Assembly: GCA_965222725.1 (NCBI GenBank)
Contig: OZ244969.1
Span: forward strand, 6,076,001 to 6,140,000
DNA length: 64,000 bases
DNA from: GCA-2748575 sp965222725
GTDB lineage: Bacteria > Pseudomonadota > Gammaproteobacteria > Pseudomonadales > Ketobacteraceae
Direction of reading: 5' to 3'
The notes under the pieces are model-generated. The model did no database searches and was not told where the DNA came from. It was given only the letters and a program-made list of their open reading frames with translations. How positions within the stretch are numbered: position 1 is the stretch's first letter; each line of letters begins with the position of its first letter. A program made the position numbers and the translations under genes. This document shows positions 1 to 8,653 of this stretch, one piece after another.

Positions 1-1234
1 CAAAGCGGCGCAATCTTTCCATGGTGCTTTCAAAGCTCACATCCGGACCCAGATAACCAATTTTCGGTGGTGGATGGCCAATCACCGGCGACAGCATTAT
101 GTCGTAAGCACCAAAGGAAGCTTCATATTTGGCTTTAAACGCACGCAAGCGTTTCAGCGCCATGGGTGCCTTGTACATATGCCGGGAAAAGTGTTTGCTT
201 AACCCCAGGGTTAAGGGTTCCAGTTGTTTGCGATCAACGGGCTTGCCGTAAATACTGGTACCAAAACGGTGGAATAAAAACGCCAGCATGGCCCAGTAGA
301 GCAGAAAATCTTCACCGAGCTCCATGTCGTAAGGGAAGGGAATTTCCTCCACATCATGCCCCATGTCCTGACACAAACGGGCCGCCTGCTGCACCGCATT
401 TACTGCATCGGAATCACTCAGGTAATGCTCGGGGCCATCCGTGAAAAAGCCGATGCGGAATCGTTTTTTGGCCGGCCCGGTCACCAGGCCAATATCCGGC
501 AGATCCTTGTTGCGAAAATGTTTTTCTGCCCCGGCATAAAACACGGCGGTATCGCGCACCGAGCGGGTCAGTACCCCCTGATGCACCAGATTCACCGGCA
601 ACAGGTGCGAGCCTTCCACATTCACTAACCGCCCCCGGGTGGGCTTTAAACCCACCAGGCCGCAACAGGCCGCCGGTATACGGGTGGAACCGCCGCCATC
701 ATTGCCATGAGCAATGGGCACAACACCAGCCGCCACCATGGCGGCCGAACCGCCGGACGAACCACCGGTGGAATGATCCAGATTCCAGGGATTGCGAGTG
801 GCTCCGTGAGCCGTGGATTCAGTGGTGCCGGTGAGGCCAAATTCGGGCATGGTGGTTTTGCCCAGACACACCAGCCCCAAAGAATGAAACTGATCCACAA
901 ATTTGGAAGAGCGACTGGCCGGCTGGCGGGACAGAGCCCGGGAACCGTGAGTGGTGGGTACGCCCTCCACATCATCGTTATCCTTGATAAAGGTGGGCAC
1001 ACCGGAAAGCTCGCCCTGCCAGGGGTTGGCCGCCCGTTCCCGGGCCTGGGCAAACATTTCGGTTGATAGCGCATTAATGGTGGGATTCACTTTTTCTGCG
1101 CGGGTTATGGCTGCCTCTACCGCTTCCTGTGCGGAGATTTCGCCACTGCGGATGCGCTCGGCAATGCCCACCGCATCCAGATCCCCCAGGGCATCGTCGC
1201 AGTAGGCATTCATGCTTTCAGGTTTTTGCAGCAT
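1..1234 (-). CDS. Amidase signature family hydrolase (C-terminus cut by window edge)
   Basis: 411 codons are visible from the ATG at 1234, and the frame is still open at base 1. The amidase-signature triad can be read directly: Lys84 in FIKDND, cis-Ser159 in the STGGSSGGSAA motif, and nucleophile Ser183 in GGGSTRIPA. The 75- and 24-residue spacings between them equal those of fatty acid amide hydrolase. The family hydrolyses C-N amide bonds and the substrate cannot be told from this part. There is no gatB or gatC next to it, so a GatA role in Glu-tRNA transamidation is unlikely; a catabolic or detoxifying amidase is the better guess. A second in-frame ATG lies seven codons in. The gene stands alone, separated by about 130 bp from the CBS-protein operon upstream on the same strand. 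Family assignment is firm, substrate unknown. Confidence 0.88.
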   Translation of the reverse strand, partial: MLQKPESMNAYCDDALGDLDAVGIAERIRSGEISAQEAVEAAITRAEKVNPTINALSTEMFAQARERAANPWQGELSGVPTFIKDNDDVEGVPTTHGSRALSRQPASRSSKFVDQFHSLGLVCLGKTTMPEFGLTGTTESTAHGATRNPWNLDHSTGGSSGGSAAMVAAGVVPIAHGNDGGGSTRIPAACCGLVGLKPTRGRLVNVEGSHLLPVNLVHQGVLTRSVRDTAVFYAGAEKHFRNKDLPDIGLVTGPAKKRFRIGFFTDGPEHYLSDSDAVNAVQQAARLCQDMGHDVEEIPFPYDMELGEDFLLYWAMLAFLFHRFGTSIYGKPVDRKQLEPLTLGLSKHFSRHMYKAPMALKRLRAFKAKYEASFGAYDIMLSPVIGHPPPKIGYLGPDVSFESTMERLRRF

Positions 1235-1367
1235 AATTGTTCTCGCCGTCTCTCGTTTTTGTTATCAATGGTTTTGCGTATTGAACCAAGGTTAACAGTG
1301 ATTGCGGCCCGCGCCCCTGTTGATTAACGTCACTTTAATCAGGTTGCACGACAAATCCCGGCGCCTT

Positions 1368-1775
1368 TCAGCGAATGTAAACATAATATTTGAGCATGTC
1401 TTTCCAGGTCACTATACCGGCAACCCCCTGTTCGTCGTTCACCACCGGCAAACAGGAAATATTGTTTTCCAGCAGCAGAATGGCGGCGGCATCAATCAGG
1501 GTATCCGGCCGTGCAGTCACCAAACCCACCGTCATGAATTCCGCTGCCTGGCGGGCCAGCAGCTTTTCATCTTCCTGACTCAGCTGCTCGCCGTCCAGGG
1601 CGGGGCTCGACATGCGTAACACATCCCGGTCAGATATCACGCCCTGCAGGCGGTGGCCGTCCACCACCAGCAAATGGTGATACTTCACCTGGGAAAAAAT
1701 ACTCCGCAGTTCCCGCAGGCTGATATCCGGGGTAACGGTGTGCACATCAGGTGTCATTATCTCTTGAATCAGCAT
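1368..1775 (-). CDS. CBS-domain pair protein
   Basis: This 135-residue protein consists of little more than two CBS motifs: residues about 1-60 (MLIQEIMTPDVHTV, then the GVISDRDVL strand) and about 75-133 (AEFMTVGLVTARPDT, then AGIVTWKDML). Such Bateman modules bind adenine nucleotides and regulate partner proteins, and no catalytic domain is attached. Its ATG shares one base with the TGA of the upstream FapA-like gene (TGATG), so translation is probably coupled. That makes it the last gene of a three-gene operon with the FapA/DUF342 protein and the lytic transglycosylase lipoprotein. Regulation of one of those partners, or free-standing nucleotide sensing, is inferred only from the arrangement. 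Confidence 0.88.
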   Translation of the reverse strand: MLIQEIMTPDVHTVTPDISLRELRSIFSQVKYHHLLVVDGHRLQGVISDRDVLRMSSPALDGEQLSQEDEKLLARQAAEFMTVGLVTARPDTLIDAAAILLLENNISCLPVVNDEQGVAGIVTWKDMLKYYVYIR

Positions 1776-3448
1776 CAGTCCTCCTTCGCTTCGCTGGCGG
1801 CAATCAGGCGGTCTCCCGACTGGTGCCAGGTGTCGCTGCGAACTTCTTCCGTAAACCGCTGCGCGACACCGTTAATGGTAACAAGGGTATTGGGGCAAAG
1901 GCGTTTGGTAATGGACAGGCTCACCGCCTTCTGGGGGGGAATCTGCTCCGCTAACAGTTTCTGTTCTTCGTGCAGCGCGCTAATGGTCTGTTTGATGGCG
2001 GCAATGGTGTTGGCAATGCGCCGGGTTTTATCAACGGACACTTTACCCAGCATCACCGGATCTTTTTTATTGATCTTGTCGAAAATGGCTTGCAGCTGGG
2101 CGGCTTCCGCCTGCCTGGCCTGCAGTTCCTGATCAATCTGCTTTTGCCGCTTGAGTAACTGATCCAGTTTGCCGATACGCAAACAAGTGGGCACGTAGCT
2201 GTCGTTACCGGCCTGGGCAATCACTGCACCGTTAATGCCCACGGCCAAACCACCGTACAGAATACCCTTGCCACCATTTTGCCCCAGATACAAACACCCT
2301 TCGGCTTTCAGAAAGGAATGGGCAGCATACTGTTTAACGCGAATATCGGTACCACTGTGTATGGCTACCTGATTTAAAAAACCCACCTCAACACAGCCTC
2401 CGGCTTCGATATCAAATACCAGATCGGCATCCTCGGATTCCATGCCACTGTCTTCATCAATATCCTGATGGCCAAACACGCCACCCTGCACAATCACCTG
2501 GTTACCGGCCTTGATTCTGGCCCGTTCCACCGCGCCTTTAACGATCACGTCGCCGCTGACTTCTATCACCAGGCCTGCTGCCACATCCCCCTTCACTTCC
2601 AGGGAGCCGTCGAATTCAATATTACCGGTTTGCAGATCCACGTTGTCCACATGCAGTACCGGATCCACCGACACCCCATTGGCAAACACCACCGGGTGGC
2701 CTTTCAGGCTGGCAATGAGCAGGTTGGAATCGGTGGAGGCAATCTCTGCGCCCTGCAAATCCGGCTTGAAACCGGGGTCTTTACCGGCCACCGGCGCAAT
2801 GGCTTCTCCCAGCACATTCATGCCGGGCTCACCGGCGGTGGCGGGGTGGCGACGCATCAGGGATTCACCGGGTTCCACCATCACAAACACATGGGTGCTG
2901 AGCATATCGGCCACGCCCTGCTCATCAACCACCGGGCCATGGTCCTGTTCGCTCTGCACCAGGGCTTCATAAATCGCATCTTCACCTTTTACAGGCGGTT
3001 TGGCATGGGCAATCACCAGGCCGGACACCTGCCCACGCTGCAAAGCGGATTCCACCAAAGGCCAGTCAACCAGCGCTTCCGCCACACCGGCATCGGTGAT
3101 CATTTTTTTCAGCTGTTCCGGTTCAATCACCATGCCGCCGTCAGCCTGATGCAACGCCAGCGTGACCTGTTTTTTATCACTGGCAATCTGTATGTCTGCC
3201 TTGGCATCGATCAGGGTTTTCAGGGCAACTTTAAGAGCTTCCTGCTTGCTGGCGGCGCTGCATAACTGATTGACCGCCTGGGGATTAATCGCAAGGTTTT
3301 CATAACCCAGCGCTGCCAGCTGCTGCTGAATTAACGCAGGGGTCACCGCTTCCGGTTCGGTATCGGAAACGGTCACTTCACCATAAAGGGTCTTGTCGGA
3401 TTCATCTAAATAAACGGTCAGTGGCATACCGTTTATTCTAGCAGTCAC
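1775..3448 (-). CDS. FapA/DUF342 family protein
   Basis: The 557-residue product matches the FapA (DUF342) family. An alpha/beta N-terminal region (about 1-170) is followed by a right-handed beta-helix core (about 200-420) with repeated short strands such as VKGDVAAGLVIEVSGDVIVK. A coiled-coil stretch follows (about 425-500, QKQIDQELQARQAEAAQLQ), then a small C-terminal beta region. In some vibrios FapA is linked to polar flagellar assembly and glucose-dependent localisation, but no flagellar gene is near, so that role is not assumed. The start is GTG at 3448, overlapping the upstream stop as GTGA; an internal ATG (Met8, MPLTVYL) is the alternative. The downstream CBS gene overlaps its stop. 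The tight coupling to a peptidoglycan-cleaving lipoprotein suggests an envelope or localisation role. Confidence 0.85.
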   Translation of the reverse strand: MTARINGMPLTVYLDESDKTLYGEVTVSDTEPEAVTPALIQQQLAALGYENLAINPQAVNQLCSAASKQEALKVALKTLIDAKADIQIASDKKQVTLALHQADGGMVIEPEQLKKMITDAGVAEALVDWPLVESALQRGQVSGLVIAHAKPPVKGEDAIYEALVQSEQDHGPVVDEQGVADMLSTHVFVMVEPGESLMRRHPATAGEPGMNVLGEAIAPVAGKDPGFKPDLQGAEIASTDSNLLIASLKGHPVVFANGVSVDPVLHVDNVDLQTGNIEFDGSLEVKGDVAAGLVIEVSGDVIVKGAVERARIKAGNQVIVQGGVFGHQDIDEDSGMESEDADLVFDIEAGGCVEVGFLNQVAIHSGTDIRVKQYAAHSFLKAEGCLYLGQNGGKGILYGGLAVGINGAVIAQAGNDSYVPTCLRIGKLDQLLKRQKQIDQELQARQAEAAQLQAIFDKINKKDPVMLGKVSVDKTRRIANTIAAIKQTISALHEEQKLLAEQIPPQKAVSLSITKRLCPNTLVTINGVAQRFTEEVRSDTWHQSGDRLIAASEAKED

Positions 3449-5712
3449 TCTGCGGCTGCGCTTTTTTCCGCCGGCCCATGGGTACTCAGGTAACTCAGGT
3501 AGCGCTGCCGGATGGATTTGACATAGTTCACCGGTTCACGGCCGCGCACGTAGCCAAAACGGGCCTTGCGGGAATACTCTGGCCGAGAAAGCAGCAACAT
3601 GGCATCTTCCACATGGCCAAACCATTGATCGGGATCCTTGCCCAGTTCCGCTGCCAGTCGCCGGGCATCGTGCACATGACCATGGCCGGCATTGTAGGCG
3701 GCCAGCATAAAATAGATCTGCTCTTCGATAGGCAAATCCCGGGGAAAACGTTCCCGAAGCCAGTCCAGATACACCACACCGGCTTCGATACTGGTTTGCG
3801 GATCAAACAGATCATGGTAGCCGAATTCCCGCGCTGTACGTGGTAGTACCTGCATCAAACCGCGGGCACCGGCATAGGATTTGGCCTTGGGATCGAAGCG
3901 GCTTTCCTGATACATCTGGGAGGTGATCAAACGCCAGTCGTAGCCGTGACTGGTCGCGTAATCCTGAATCAAGGTATCGTACGGCGAGATGGGCTTGTCG
4001 GGTTCCACCCGGTTTTTACGATTGCGGATAATGTTTTTCTTGTTTTTAAAATACTTGTTGTAGGTCACGTTATAGAACAGGCCCCGGTGTTCCTTTTTGA
4101 TAAACTGATTCAGTTGCAGCAACAGCTCCGGTTGATCCGGCCGCACAGCAAAGGCAATGGGGCTGGACTGGGTCAGATCCAGCTGGACTTTGATATCGTT
4201 ACGGTAAGTGGATTCAATGGCGGCAAGATGGCTGTCTGCCAGTGTAAAGTCGTAATCTCCCGCTGCCACGCCCTGGATTAAAGACTCAGTAGTAGCTCCC
4301 GGCACTTCCACCAGCGACATCAGCGACGCCGTACGCTGCTGGTGAGGTTGCTTGTGGGGGGTACTTTTGGGCGCAGCCAGTTGCTGCTGCAGAATCTGCA
4401 ATGTCTGAAAATAGGATTTATCCGGGTTCACTGCCACAGAACGGCCCTTGAGGTCTGCCACGGATGCCAGTGCGGGTTCATCGGCACGGCTGATCAACTG
4501 TTCCTTTACTTCAAGATAGGCATCAGAAAAGGTCATCCCCGTGGCTTGCCGCTCCCGGGTGACGGTAATGGCCGCAGCAGCGAGATCCCCTTCTCCCTGC
4601 TCCAGGGCGGCCCGGATATCCTCAATACCATCCCGTACCACCACCTGCAGGCGCAGGTTGTGCTGGTCCGCAAAGCGCCGCACCAGATCATAATCAAAAC
4701 CCATCAGCTCGCCCCGCCAGATAAAGTAACTGGCAGGGTTGTTGGAGGTAATCAGGCGTAAGGTTTTATGGGACTGAATCTGGGGCCAGTCGCGCTTTTC
4801 CTGGCGATAGGCGGAGGCTTCTATACGCTGGGAAATCAGATAATGGTTCAGTGCGGTCAGCAGGTCAGTGTTGTCGTTGCGCACCGCCCAGCCGATCCGG
4901 CGGCCCTCTTTCACCGTGGCACCGATAGCCGCCGCAAAATCCCCGTTATCCTGATCATGAAAATATTCCGCCGCGCTGCTGGAATCCACCACCGCGGCCT
5001 GCAGGCTGCCATCGGCCACAGCTTCAATAAAATCAAAATCTCCCCAGGCCGTTTCTATCTCACTGACACTCAACTGATCATGGGCCGCCGCAATCTCGGC
5101 AACAGATTCGGCATAGGAGGTGCCCCGCGGTACTGTAATCGTCATGGCCGGCAGGTCCGCCAGCGCCATATCCTGATAAACCGGGGGCACAATCAAGAGT
5201 TCGTCCACCGTATTGAGCGGAATAGTGAAGTGCACCTTTTGCTGCCGCTGCTCCGTGGCGGTCAGGTTAGTCACAATGACATCGCCATAGCCCGCTTCCA
5301 GCTGCGGGATCAGCTGCTCAAAGTAGTCCACATACACCCAGCGGGGCTCCAGCCCCTGGCTTTCGGCGAATCCCCGGGCCAGGCGCCGGTATTCTTCGGA
5401 CACCAGCCCATTACGCACCAAGCCCTGTGCCCCGTCGGACCGGGGCAGTAAAAAGCGGATATAGCCACTGTCGCGGATGGCTTTCAGCCCTCTGGGATCG
5501 GGCCGGTTCTCCGGCGCCGGTGGTGTCGCCGCTTCCTGAGCCGTTTGCCCGGGAGGCGCTTCGTCCGCAGCGTCGGACGGGGAGTCACACCCCGCCAGGG
5601 GGATTAACAAGCCCAGCCAGATTAAAATCGCGACAAGTACGTTTTTTCCCACAGGCACTACTCCAGCTGTTGTGAACTGCTGTTGGATTACCCAACATGA
5701 ACCCGATTTCAA
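3445..5712 (-). CDS. Lipoprotein with two solute-binding domains and a C-terminal lytic transglycosylase domain
   Basis: The protein has 755 residues. The N-terminus has a hydrophobic segment ending in a lipobox (IPLAGC, Cys about 42), so it should be an outer-membrane or periplasmic lipoprotein. Two family 3 periplasmic-binding domains follow in tandem (about 75-310 and 320-550). The last 160 residues are an SLT goose-lysozyme-like domain with the catalytic Glu in MYQESRFDP, then GARGLMQVLP and the AYNAGHGHV motif. The layout resembles MltF (one binding domain plus SLT), but the binding domain is duplicated, making it about 240 residues longer. MltF-type enzymes cleave the MurNAc-GlcNAc bond to give 1,6-anhydro ends, and the binding domains modulate activity by binding muropeptides. 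It is first in an operon of overlapping genes with FapA and CBS proteins. Enzyme class is secure; the ligands are not. Confidence 0.9.
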   Translation of the reverse strand: MKSGSCWVIQQQFTTAGVVPVGKNVLVAILIWLGLLIPLAGCDSPSDAADEAPPGQTAQEAATPPAPENRPDPRGLKAIRDSGYIRFLLPRSDGAQGLVRNGLVSEEYRRLARGFAESQGLEPRWVYVDYFEQLIPQLEAGYGDVIVTNLTATEQRQQKVHFTIPLNTVDELLIVPPVYQDMALADLPAMTITVPRGTSYAESVAEIAAAHDQLSVSEIETAWGDFDFIEAVADGSLQAAVVDSSSAAEYFHDQDNGDFAAAIGATVKEGRRIGWAVRNDNTDLLTALNHYLISQRIEASAYRQEKRDWPQIQSHKTLRLITSNNPASYFIWRGELMGFDYDLVRRFADQHNLRLQVVVRDGIEDIRAALEQGEGDLAAAAITVTRERQATGMTFSDAYLEVKEQLISRADEPALASVADLKGRSVAVNPDKSYFQTLQILQQQLAAPKSTPHKQPHQQRTASLMSLVEVPGATTESLIQGVAAGDYDFTLADSHLAAIESTYRNDIKVQLDLTQSSPIAFAVRPDQPELLLQLNQFIKKEHRGLFYNVTYNKYFKNKKNIIRNRKNRVEPDKPISPYDTLIQDYATSHGYDWRLITSQMYQESRFDPKAKSYAGARGLMQVLPRTAREFGYHDLFDPQTSIEAGVVYLDWLRERFPRDLPIEEQIYFMLAAYNAGHGHVHDARRLAAELGKDPDQWFGHVEDAMLLLSRPEYSRKARFGYVRGREPVNYVKSIRQRYLSYLSTHGPAEKSAAAE

Positions 5713-5838
5713 AAGAAATCAAAGGTTTCCCCACCTTTGGAGGGGGGGCAGACAAGGGTTGTATTCATAGAATCATAGGACAGCTTTCGATTCTTTCTTT
5801 TCAACCACGCAACTGATACAACCTGATAAGTGACCACT

Positions 5839-6450
5839 ATGGAACAAAATGATAAGAAAATCAGAACTATTCAAGACGTTTTGCAGCCGGCCCGGATGTC
5901 GCGCAAGCGTTTCCTGAAACTGTCTTTGGGGACTATGGCTGCTGCCGGTTTTGGTGTCACCGCCACCGGTTGTGACCAGCCACCAAGGGGCCGTGCCCTG
6001 ATGTTCGCCAGCCTGGACGACGCCCTGGCAGAACTCGACCTGATCGAGGCTAATCCGCCAGTGGAAATGCAGCAGGAATGGACCCTGTACAAGGTGCTGA
6101 ACCACCTGGCCCAGAGCTGCGAATACTCCATGACCGGCTACCCGGAAATGTATTCCCCGCTGGTGCAGAGCATTTCCAAAATCCTGTTTAACAATTACAA
6201 ATCAAACGGCTACATGACCCATAACCTGGCCGATCCTGTACCGGGAGCCCCTGAGATTCCTGATACCGGCGACCTGAACCTGGCCTTTGAGCGGGTGCGT
6301 AACGCCATTTCCGATTTCCAGAACTGGACCGGCGCACTCTTCCCCCATTTCGCCTACGGCGACCTGAACTATGAAGACTGGGAACTGGCCCACGCCTTCC
6401 ACATGGCTGACCATTTTTCCAGCCTGACTTACGAAATCGCTTCCGCCTGA
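5839..6450 (+). CDS. DUF1569 family protein with lipoprotein/Tat-like signal
   Basis: About 203 residues from the ATG at 5839; a GTG three codons earlier is an alternative start. The N-terminus carries a Tat-like motif (MSRKRFLKLSLG, with Lys in place of the second Arg), a short hydrophobic stretch and a lipobox-like TATGC, so export and lipidation are plausible. The remainder fits the DUF1569/DinB-like helical bundle: KVLNHLAQSCEYSMTGYP, then HFAYGDLNYEDWELAHAFHMADHF. The histidines near the C-terminus are typical of metal-binding DinB-like folds. No enzymatic role is established. It is divergent from the transglycosylase operon and ends at a strong terminator shared with the cold-shock gene. 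Confidence 0.75.
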   Translation: MEQNDKKIRTIQDVLQPARMSRKRFLKLSLGTMAAAGFGVTATGCDQPPRGRALMFASLDDALAELDLIEANPPVEMQQEWTLYKVLNHLAQSCEYSMTGYPEMYSPLVQSISKILFNNYKSNGYMTHNLADPVPGAPEIPDTGDLNLAFERVRNAISDFQNWTGALFPHFAYGDLNYEDWELAHAFHMADHFSSLTYEIASA

Positions 6451-6496
6451 TAAGCGCTCTCCCCATCAGGCAGGCCCGGGCAAAAATCCGGGCCAT

Positions 6497-6529
6497 AAAA
6501 AAAGGCAGGATAAAACCTGCCTTTTTTTT
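6497..6529. terminator. Bidirectional rho-independent terminator
   Basis: The stem GGCAGG (6504-6509) pairs with CCTGCC (6516-6521) across a six-base A-rich loop. Seven A flank it on one side and eight T on the other, so it can stop both the DUF1569 gene on the plus strand and the convergent cold-shock gene on the minus strand. Confidence 0.88.
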
Positions 6530-6545
6530 CGGTAAAAATCACTGT

Positions 6546-6752
6546 TTAAAGCACAGTGATCTCTTCCGCTTGAGGACCTTTCTGACCCTGAACCACTTTG
6601 AACTCAACACGCTGGCCTTCGTTTAACGTTTTGAATCCGCTACCGCTAATGGCGCTGTAATGTGCAAATACATCTGGCCCGTCTTCCTGCTGAATAAAGC
6701 CAAACCCTTTTGATTCATTGAACCATTTAACGGTTCCCGTCACTTTAGACAT
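6546..6752 (-). CDS. Cold shock domain protein
   Basis: A 68-residue single OB-fold cold shock protein. Both RNA-binding motifs are intact: RNP1 as KGFGFI (residues 15-20) and RNP2 as VFAHYSAI (28-35), after the WFNESKG start typical of the CspA family. These proteins bind single-stranded RNA and DNA and melt RNA secondary structure. The ATG follows an AAAGG-containing ribosome site. Over 300 bp without a gene lie upstream, room for the long 5' leader common in this family, but I cannot identify a cold box with confidence. Which paralogue (CspA, CspD and so on) cannot be told. Confidence 0.96.
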   Translation of the reverse strand: MSKVTGTVKWFNESKGFGFIQQEDGPDVFAHYSAISGSGFKTLNEGQRVEFKVVQGQKGPQAEEITVL

Positions 6753-7084
6753 AATATTACCTTTAACACTTAACGATCTATCTATCTCCTATCCGCCCGA
6801 CCGTGAATGGATTGCTCCAGACTGACGTTCGGACAAACATACTGGTAAGGATCACCATGATTTATGTGGAGCAGTATGACTTACAACAAGAAGGCCAAAA
6901 CGTAACGCACAAACTCAAAGTTATCTTACAAGCACTAAATACTATAATCGCTTTGTCTTGGATATCAATAGTTATTTAAACCTCCACAAGACCTGGTGTT
7001 TTTTGACGCAGCACAGGGTTGTTCTATGCTCAAATTGAGTGCATGTAGCCGGACTCAGACAGCCACGAAAAATGCGACAGATCG
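6753..7084. other. Intergenic region between divergent csp and histidine kinase genes
   Basis: This 332 bp AT-rich region has no open frame I would defend. It probably holds the promoter and long leader of the cold-shock gene and the promoter of the kinase. On the minus strand a TATAGT hexamer complementary to bases near 6942 is a possible -10 element, but no convincing -35 accompanies it. Confidence 0.4.
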
Positions 7085-8653
7085 ATGACAAAACCTAAAC
7101 CCGGCATCCAGCCCGCTAATCTTCGCTCGCCGAAAGCCGCTTTTCTCGACAATATGGATCACGAAATCCGTACCGCGATAAACGGTATCATCGGCCTGCT
7201 CAAGCTTATGGAAAAGGAGCCACTGAACAATACCGCCAGACATTACAACCATCTGGCCGGTGCCAGCGCGGAATCCCTGCTGTCACTGATCAACGATATG
7301 CTGGACTTTGCAAAAATTGAAGACGACCGGCTCGAACTGGACAATGTCAGCTTTGATCTGCAAACCCTGTTAATGGAAATCTATGAGCTTTACCTTGCCC
7401 GGGTGCAGGGTAAAGCGATCGACCTGACGCTGAATATCAAAGGAATCAGCCAGTCCTGTGTACGGGGAGACCCTCATCGCCTGCAACAGGTTTTTGATAA
7501 CCTGTTAAATAACGCCATCAAATTTACCGATGCCGGCAAAATATCCATTCGTGCAGCCACGGAGCTGATGGACGATCAGCTATTGCTTTTTAAAGCCTCG
7601 GTAACCGATACCGGAACGGGCATTACCCCCGAAAAAGCCAACCGGCTGTTTGAGTCCGTTACCCCGGGCGATAACCCCACGCCCCGCAAATACGGTGGCA
7701 GCGGCCTGGGGCTGATTCTTGCCAGGCAACTGTGCGAACTCATGGGCGGCAGAGTCAGTTTTACCAGTCAGTTGAATCAGGGCAGCCGGTTTGATTTTGA
7801 AGTGCTGCTGGCCACCAGCAGCGACAGTGATATGGAAACGGATATCCAGCTCAGTCCGATCTGTCACTCCCACGAACTGAATCTGACCCGCCTGCTGCTG
7901 GTGGAAGATGATCCCATTAACACAGAAGTAGCCCTGGGCATATTGCAGGACTTTGACATTAACACCGAAGTAGCCATCAATGGCCGGGAAGCCATTAACA
8001 AGCTGACCGAACTGGCGCCGGACAGTTATTTTGATCTGATACTGATGGACTGCCATATGCCGCATATGGACGGTTTTACAGCCACCCGGAAAATCCGCGA
8101 GGGTGTTGCCGGCGGACGCTTTCAGGCAGTTCCCATTATTGCCATGACCACTACCGCAACGGATGAGGATCGTGACCATTGCCTGGCAGCCGGAATGAAC
8201 GACTGCCTGAACAAACCAATCGATGTCACCCTGCTGGAACAGAAGCTCGCGTACTGGTCCCACAGTGGTGAATGGCAGTCACCGCCTGACAGCATTACCG
8301 GCCCCTCGCAGGTTCATGATCAGGTCTGGGATCGCGAAGCGGCGCTAAAACGATTGCACTGGCGGGAAGATCGCCTGAACGCACTGACTGACACCTACCT
8401 GCAGGCTGCACCGGAACAATTCAAAAAACTCAAACGCGCCATAGAAAACCATGCATTTGAGCGGGCAAGTACACTTTCCCATACGATCAAAGGCGCTGCC
8501 GGCAACCTGGGGTTAATGAAATTCTACCGCGATCTGCAACAGGCGGAATCCCTGGCCCATGAGCATCAGTCCGATGCACTCAGAACCTTTTTACCGGATC
8601 TTGAGGCAGCCTTTAAACAAACGCTGAAGGCGCTGAAAACTCAAACGCTATAA
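7085..8653 (+). CDS. Soluble hybrid histidine kinase (HisKA-HATPase-REC-HPt) without sensor domain
   Basis: The 522 residues hold a complete phosphorelay. The HisKA phospho-His is His26 in MDHEIRTAING. The HATPase domain (about 125-242) has the N-box LLNNAIKFT, the G1 box DTGTG and the G2 box GGSGLGL. A receiver domain (about 269-390) has the acidic pair EDD and phospho-acceptor Asp322 in ILMDCHMPHMDG. The HPt domain (about 420-515) has His466 in LSHTIKGAAG. No transmembrane segment, PAS, GAF or other input domain precedes the kinase core: His26 sits almost at the N-terminus. The input must therefore come from a partner protein, or the 5' part has been lost. No DNA-binding partner regulator is adjacent. 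Its last codons overlap the convergent SMP-30-like gene by six bases. Confidence 0.92.
   Translation: MTKPKPGIQPANLRSPKAAFLDNMDHEIRTAINGIIGLLKLMEKEPLNNTARHYNHLAGASAESLLSLINDMLDFAKIEDDRLELDNVSFDLQTLLMEIYELYLARVQGKAIDLTLNIKGISQSCVRGDPHRLQQVFDNLLNNAIKFTDAGKISIRAATELMDDQLLLFKASVTDTGTGITPEKANRLFESVTPGDNPTPRKYGGSGLGLILARQLCELMGGRVSFTSQLNQGSRFDFEVLLATSSDSDMETDIQLSPICHSHELNLTRLLLVEDDPINTEVALGILQDFDINTEVAINGREAINKLTELAPDSYFDLILMDCHMPHMDGFTATRKIREGVAGGRFQAVPIIAMTTTATDEDRDHCLAAGMNDCLNKPIDVTLLEQKLAYWSHSGEWQSPPDSITGPSQVHDQVWDREAALKRLHWREDRLNALTDTYLQAAPEQFKKLKRAIENHAFERASTLSHTIKGAAGNLGLMKFYRDLQQAESLAHEHQSDALRTFLPDLEAAFKQTLKALKTQTL

Noticed and set aside
1..1234. Amidase as GatA of the Glu-tRNA amidotransferase.
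   Set aside because: No gatB or gatC is nearby, and the visible sequence is no closer to GatA than to general amidases.
2468..3265. A 265-codon plus-strand frame.
   Set aside because: Antisense to the FapA/DUF342 gene, with a His-rich product without recognisable domain.
1775..3448. FapA gene as evidence of a flagellar locus.
   Set aside because: No flagellar, chemotaxis or motor gene is adjacent, and DUF342 proteins are widespread outside such loci.
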